64,000 bases of DNA from Choricystis sp. odSpoLacu1 (Eukaryota; Chlorophyta; Trebouxiophyceae), in contig OY253662.1 of assembly GCA_958009055.1 (NCBI GenBank), positions 248,001 through 312,000 of the forward strand, in the 5' to 3' direction. Below the pieces are notes generated by a model. The model had not been told where the DNA came from. It saw only the letters and a program-made list of their open reading frames with translations, and made no database searches. The translations under genes and the position numbers were made by a program. Positions 60,329-64,000 of this stretch are shown here, piece by piece; position 1 is the stretch's first letter, and the number at the start of each line of letters is the position of its first letter.

Positions 60329-60651
60329 GAGAGGGTGGATGATGGTGTGTGAGTGAGGGTGAGAGGGTGGACCACAATTTTATTTTTTTCTTTCAAGGAG
60401 TCGCGCCCTGCGCGGCGTACTCCCCGTCTTTGTGTGTGTGTCTTTTTTTGCGGTGTGGGACACACCGCGCACCTCACTGTGGGTGGCTGTGCATTGTTTT
60501 TCGTTGATCGGTGACGAGAGAAGAGAAAACATGGAGAACCACAGGCACACAATGATGGAGCCACAAAAAAACGTCCGACCCACGTCACTCTCTGCCCTCT
60601 TTTTCCGACCCCCGGCACGCGTGCACACACCCTCTTTCTCTTCTCCACTAC

Positions 60652-61772
60652 TTGGCGCCTCCCTGGTGCCGTGGTTGGCCGTCAGTGGTCCACCCTCCCA
60701 CCCCCGCGCCTCCACGCGCCACCGCCTGGTGGTTGGCGGCCTGGGGGGCCCGATCATGGGGTTTGCGGCTATGGGGATGATGCAGACAATGCCAGGTCTT
60801 CTCAAGTGAGTGTGTGGCGTGGTGTGGAGGGTGGATGAGAGGCGCGCGGGAGGCCGTTGCACGCCCGCCTGACTCTTCATCTCCCCCCACACCCAGCCCG
60901 CCGCCCGCCCCCCACCCCGATCGGCCCCGCCAACGTCCTTTCCATCGGCTCCCCCCTGAGCCGTGTCACAGACATCATGATTGTCGCCAACTGTGTGTGC
61001 TACGCGGGGCAGTTGGTGTCGGGGCTTCAGCTGACGTTGTGGGGGGCCAAGATGAGTGCAAAAATGATGGTATTTGTGTGTCTGTGTGGTGCTGGTTGTG
61101 GCTCATATCAAGAGCCTGCTGTGCTGGCATCAGACGCAGCTGCATGAAGGGAGAGCGGGCGCTGCGCCTCAAGGAGACAAAACACACTTCTTTGTGTCTC
61201 ACCCCACCCCCACCCACCTCAGATCAACGCCGCCATCGCGGCGGGCGAGCTGCTGCGCCTGGTCACCCCCGCCCTGCTGCACATTAGCCTGCTCCACCTG
61301 GCGGTCAACACCCACTCGCTGAGCTTTCTCGGGCCCCGGGTCGAGTGCGTGTCGGGGCGGCCCCGTTTCATCGCTATTTACACCGTTGCCGCCATCGCGG
61401 GCACTGCCACATCCTACGCCGTCACTGAGGCTCCCTCCATGAGTGCGTCAGGCGCCATCTTTGGCCTGGCCGGCGCGCTGGCCGTTTTTTTCTACCGTCA
61501 CACAAAAAAAAAATCTTGGGCGCGTCTCGAACAACTGGCTGTTCTTCTTCGTCGACTCGCTGGCCACCAACGTGGTCATTGACCTCGTCTCCCCCAAAAT
61601 CGACAACTGGGGGCACGCAGGCGGCCTGGCGGGGGGAGTGTTGGTGGCGTACCTGCTGGGCCCCCGCTTTGTCATCGACCGGCCCGCCCAGGGGCCCGCG
61701 ATCATGCGTGACAGGCCGCCAATGGGGTTGTTGGCGGCGGTACCCACCAACATTTCGTTTGATGGGTTTTGA
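60652..61772 (+). pseudogene. Rhomboid tandem copy 2, decayed
   Basis: The copy follows the intact gene base by base in layout: exon 1 from about 60652 to 60805, exon 2 from 60897 to about 61049, exon 3 from 61223. Four changes disable it. The start ATG aligns with TTG at 60652. Exon 2 is out of frame from its start at 60897 to the conserved VTDIMIVANCVCYAGQLVSG. The exon 2 donor reads AAG-ATGAGT instead of AAG-GTGAGT. The frame breaks again in an A10 run near 61504-61513. The catalytic Ser (MSASGAIFG) and His (WGHAGG) codons are still there, so decay is recent. An in-frame ATG at 60531 exists upstream but would add unrelated sequence. Confidence 0.82.
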
Positions 61773-62046
61773 TGGTGGTGTGCGGGGAGAGAGAGAGTGA
61801 GAAAGGAAAAGAAAACGTCGTCGTCTCACACACACAAAAAGCAAACTTTTGCCCCTCGCGGCGCGCGTCCCACTCCCATCCCCACCTCCCGCCCCGCACG
61901 CCTCCCATCGAGGTCACTGCACATCGTTGAGCGGCCCAGATCGCGGGGAGAGACGTCGGCAGCCTGCTGGGACAGGGGCTGTTTTTCACCGCGCCGCCAA
62001 TTCTGCCCGCTCCTGCGCCCCCGCCCCCGCCCACCACAATCTCACG

Positions 62047-62223
62047 ATGGCCGGCGCCAAGAAAGGCGCCACCTTCCTCGTCAAGCTGCTGTCCACAGCG
62101 GGGACAGGCTTCTTCTACGTCAAACGCAAAAACGCGCGCACGCTGCCCGGCAAGCTGCAGTTTGTCAAGTACGACCCCCGCGTGCGGCGGCACGTGCTGT
62201 TCAGCGAGACCAAGCTGAAGTGA
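62047..62223 (+). CDS. Mitochondrial-type ribosomal protein bL33
   Basis: A single exon gives 58 residues: [20 protein letters not shown], then [20 protein letters not shown] and [18 protein letters not shown]. This is the complete bL33 family sequence, with the [10 protein letters not shown] and KYDP.V.RHV.F.E.K.K signatures of the mitochondrial/proteobacterial branch. It lacks the four Cys zinc ribbon of some bL33 forms. There is no separate presequence; mitochondrial bL33 is often imported without cleavage. It is a component of the large ribosomal subunit near the E site. The upstream 274 bases show no exon. Confidence 0.95.
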   Translation: MAGAKKGATFLVKLLSTAGTGFFYVKRKNARTLPGKLQFVKYDPRVRRHVLFSETKLK

Positions 62224-62277
62224 ATGAGATATTAAGTGTGTGTTTTTTGCGGTGGTAAAAAAAAAACTGTAACAAAA

Positions 62278-63355
62278 CTAGTCCCTGCCCTCGTTCAGCC
62301 CACTCCACTCTGCAGGCCACCACGCCGGCACCGACGGTACAAGACCTCCCTGGCCACCCTCCTCAAACGATAGCACGGTGCCCGCCGCTGCAGCCGGCAG
62401 GGCGGCATCGAGGCGAAGCAAGGCTAAGCCGACGCGCGCGCCCACGTGAGCGGCCACTAGCCGCCCCGCGGGGCGGCTGGTGCCGGGTCCCGGGGCCAGA
62501 GATGTGCCCAGGGGAGGCAACCAGACATTGCTGGACGTGGACGCGCCGTCTGGCGGCACCAGGCTCACCGGCATGACCCGCTTCCTCACCTCCCCGCGAA
62601 AGTGGGCGCGCGCCACCAGCTCCTGGCCCACGTAGCACCCCTTGTCGAACGCGATGGCAGCCAGCCCATCCAGGCAGGCTTCCAGGGGGGTGCCGCGGCC
62701 GGGGTCTAGGTCAGGGCCTTCGGGGACGCCAGCGCGATAGCGTGCGCGCGTGTAGGCTGCCTCCCCTCCCCCTGCCTCACTCAGGCTGCCTCCCTCCGCG
62801 CTGGACACCAGGCCGCGCACGCCCAGGGCGGCCACGCCGCGCGCTTCGGCCGGCCAGGCGGCCGTGGCGGGTGGAGACGGGTCATCGCCCTCCCCACCTG
62901 CGATGCTCGCCCACACCTGCCACTCGCCGCTGACGTCCGCCACGTCCACGGACGCACGCAGCTTGTAGCGTCGCAGCAGGGCTAGGACGCTGTCCGCGGT
63001 GGCGGCATCCACGTCGGCCAGGAGGGTGGGGTTGGTGGGGGTGGGGGTGGGTGAATCATCGCGCCGGTGCAGGAAGAAATCGGACACCACCCTCCCCGCG
63101 GGCGTCAGCAGGGCGGCTGCGAGGGGGGGGGCGCCTACAGGTTGCAGGCGGGTGACGTCGTTGGTGAGCAGGCCCTGTGTGTGGGAGGAGGGAGGGACAG
63201 CGTGTGAGGGATGGGCGCGCAGGTGAGGAAGCGAGCCCGAGCGATGCCTTGTCCACTACACACCAAACCACCCGTGCCTGCAAAAAGTGGACCACGTCGT
63301 CCCCGGCCAGGCGCAGAACGCGGCGGGACGTCAGGCGGGCGACGACGGAGGGCAT
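62278..63355 (-). CDS. IBA57: IBA57-type iron-sulfur cluster assembly protein
   Basis: Exons 63278-63355 and 62278-63174 on the minus strand give 324 residues. The first exon (MPSVVARLTSRRVLRLAGDD, then VVHFLQ) joins GLLTNDVTRLQPVGAP to give FLQGLLTND, the GcvT-like folate-binding opening. The diagnostic IBA57 motif KGCYVGQELVARAHFRGEVR lies near residue 204. The protein works with ISCA1/2 in mitochondria (or as the plastid homologue) to mature 4Fe-4S proteins. The intron seems to use a GC donor (CAG-GCACGG); a GT donor six bases on would add Ala-Arg to the conserved FLQGLLTND, which is less likely. There is no obvious long presequence. Confidence 0.9.
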
Positions 63356-64000
63356 TGGGCGGGAGGGAGGGTCACGCGCGTCGGTCGGCAGAGGCGAGGC
63401 TACGCAGCACGGAGCGGGTGTGTGCAGGGGATGGGGGGCGGATGAGCCCCTGGGCAGCGTGCGGCTGCGCCAATGCGCTTGAAACAAAAAAAGGAAGAGG
63501 AGAGTGCAGACGCGCAAAAAATGTCGCGCACTCTCGGCGGGAGAAAGTGGTAAAACACCGCTGAACTCGCCCCGCGCGCCCCCCCCCCCCCCCTCCTCCC
63601 GTGGCTGCAGCAGCCTGTGCGAGGCGGGGTCAATCCCTCTTTTTCTCTCGCGTCCTTGACCAGGGGCGACGAGCAGGGAGGGACGCCAACCGCTGGTCCC
63701 GACGCTCGGGGCCGCGGCTTTTAACCAATTGTCAGGTGAGCGAAAGGGCCGCGATTTCGGGGCTGTGGCACTCCCGTGCGCCACGTGAGACTGCGGCACA
63801 ACTCCAGCTAACCAGGGCCGCCATCGCGCGAGAGAAAGCTGCGTGATGTGGCGGGCGGGCGAGCGCCAAGTGTTTTTTTCCGGCGGTGTGATGCGCCCAC
63901 GCCGACGCCCCGGCCAACCGTCCGGGCTCTCCGCCTCTGTCGCGTGCACGCGTGTGATGGTGAAGCGCGTGAGCATGCGTGCGCGCGCTCGGTGCCCCCA
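63356..64000. other. Right-end region without a recognised gene
   Basis: The left part is the IBA57 promoter. A run of 17 C lies at 63579-63595. Nothing in either strand beyond that resembles an exon with family similarity; a gene may continue past the window edge. Confidence 0.4.

Noticed and set aside
61050..61222. AT-AG or AT-AC (minor class) intron in rhomboid copy 2
   Set aside because: The sequence after the exon lacks the minor-class donor consensus and ends in a normal CAG; the intact copy has GT at the same place, so this is a mutated donor.
1..64000. CRISPR arrays, transposase genes or long terminal repeats
   Set aside because: No spaced direct repeats, reverse transcriptase, integrase or transposase motifs were seen; repeats present are microsatellites, homopolymers and small palindromes.

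Overview
This is nuclear DNA from a photosynthetic eukaryote, most likely a green alga. Three things point there. Coding sequence is very GC-rich and gene-dense, with short GT-AG introns (about 55-200 bases in most genes). A plastid geranylgeranyl reductase with a transit peptide is present, along with a type II peroxiredoxin, a plastid-type HAD protein and a rhomboid that look plastid-targeted. An AT-rich piece of organellar DNA is embedded in the middle. The species cannot be named from the sequence. I joined exons by eye, using frame, splice sites and family conservation.

Layout. 0-11.6 kb: a partial TSET coat subunit (TWD40-1), a broken small ORF, a possible proteasome assembly chaperone, KTI12, ORMDL, VPS25 and PAN2. 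11.8-22.6 kb: three pentameric ligand-gated ion channel genes of one family on the plus strand. They are interrupted by an organellar (probably mitochondrial) insertion carrying the 3' half of LSU rRNA and tRNA-Asn, and by a PHO4 phosphate permease on the minus strand. Only the middle channel reads intact. 22.9-36.3 kb: geranylgeranyl reductase, an MCPH1-like triple-BRCT protein, an EGF-TM-RING-H2 protein, MLH3, GINS subunit PSF3, Pol III subunit RPC9 and an F-box/JmjC protein. 36.5-46.5 kb: two RRM proteins, THG1, a DUF212 membrane protein, a small plastid-type membrane protein, a SANT/Myb protein and an ABHD13-like hydrolase. 46.8-64 kb: a multicopper oxidase, a TBC Rab-GAP, HIS6, a SNAP-25-type Qbc-SNARE, a small unknown protein, a cysteine-synthase-like enzyme, a HAD-like protein, a type II peroxiredoxin, a rhomboid with a decayed tandem copy, mitochondrial bL33 and IBA57.

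Most genes are housekeeping and unrelated to one another; neighbours share short bidirectional promoters or converge with short 3' gaps. The most unusual content is the ion-channel cluster, which has a four-cysteine insertion and two damaged copies, and the organellar insertion inside it. Other notable items are an MLH3 whose ATPase site has lost key residues, very small first coding exons (3 and 5 bases), two candidate GC-AG introns, and several genes that stay in frame only if a homopolymer run changes length by one base. The last point means some apparent lesions may be sequence errors.
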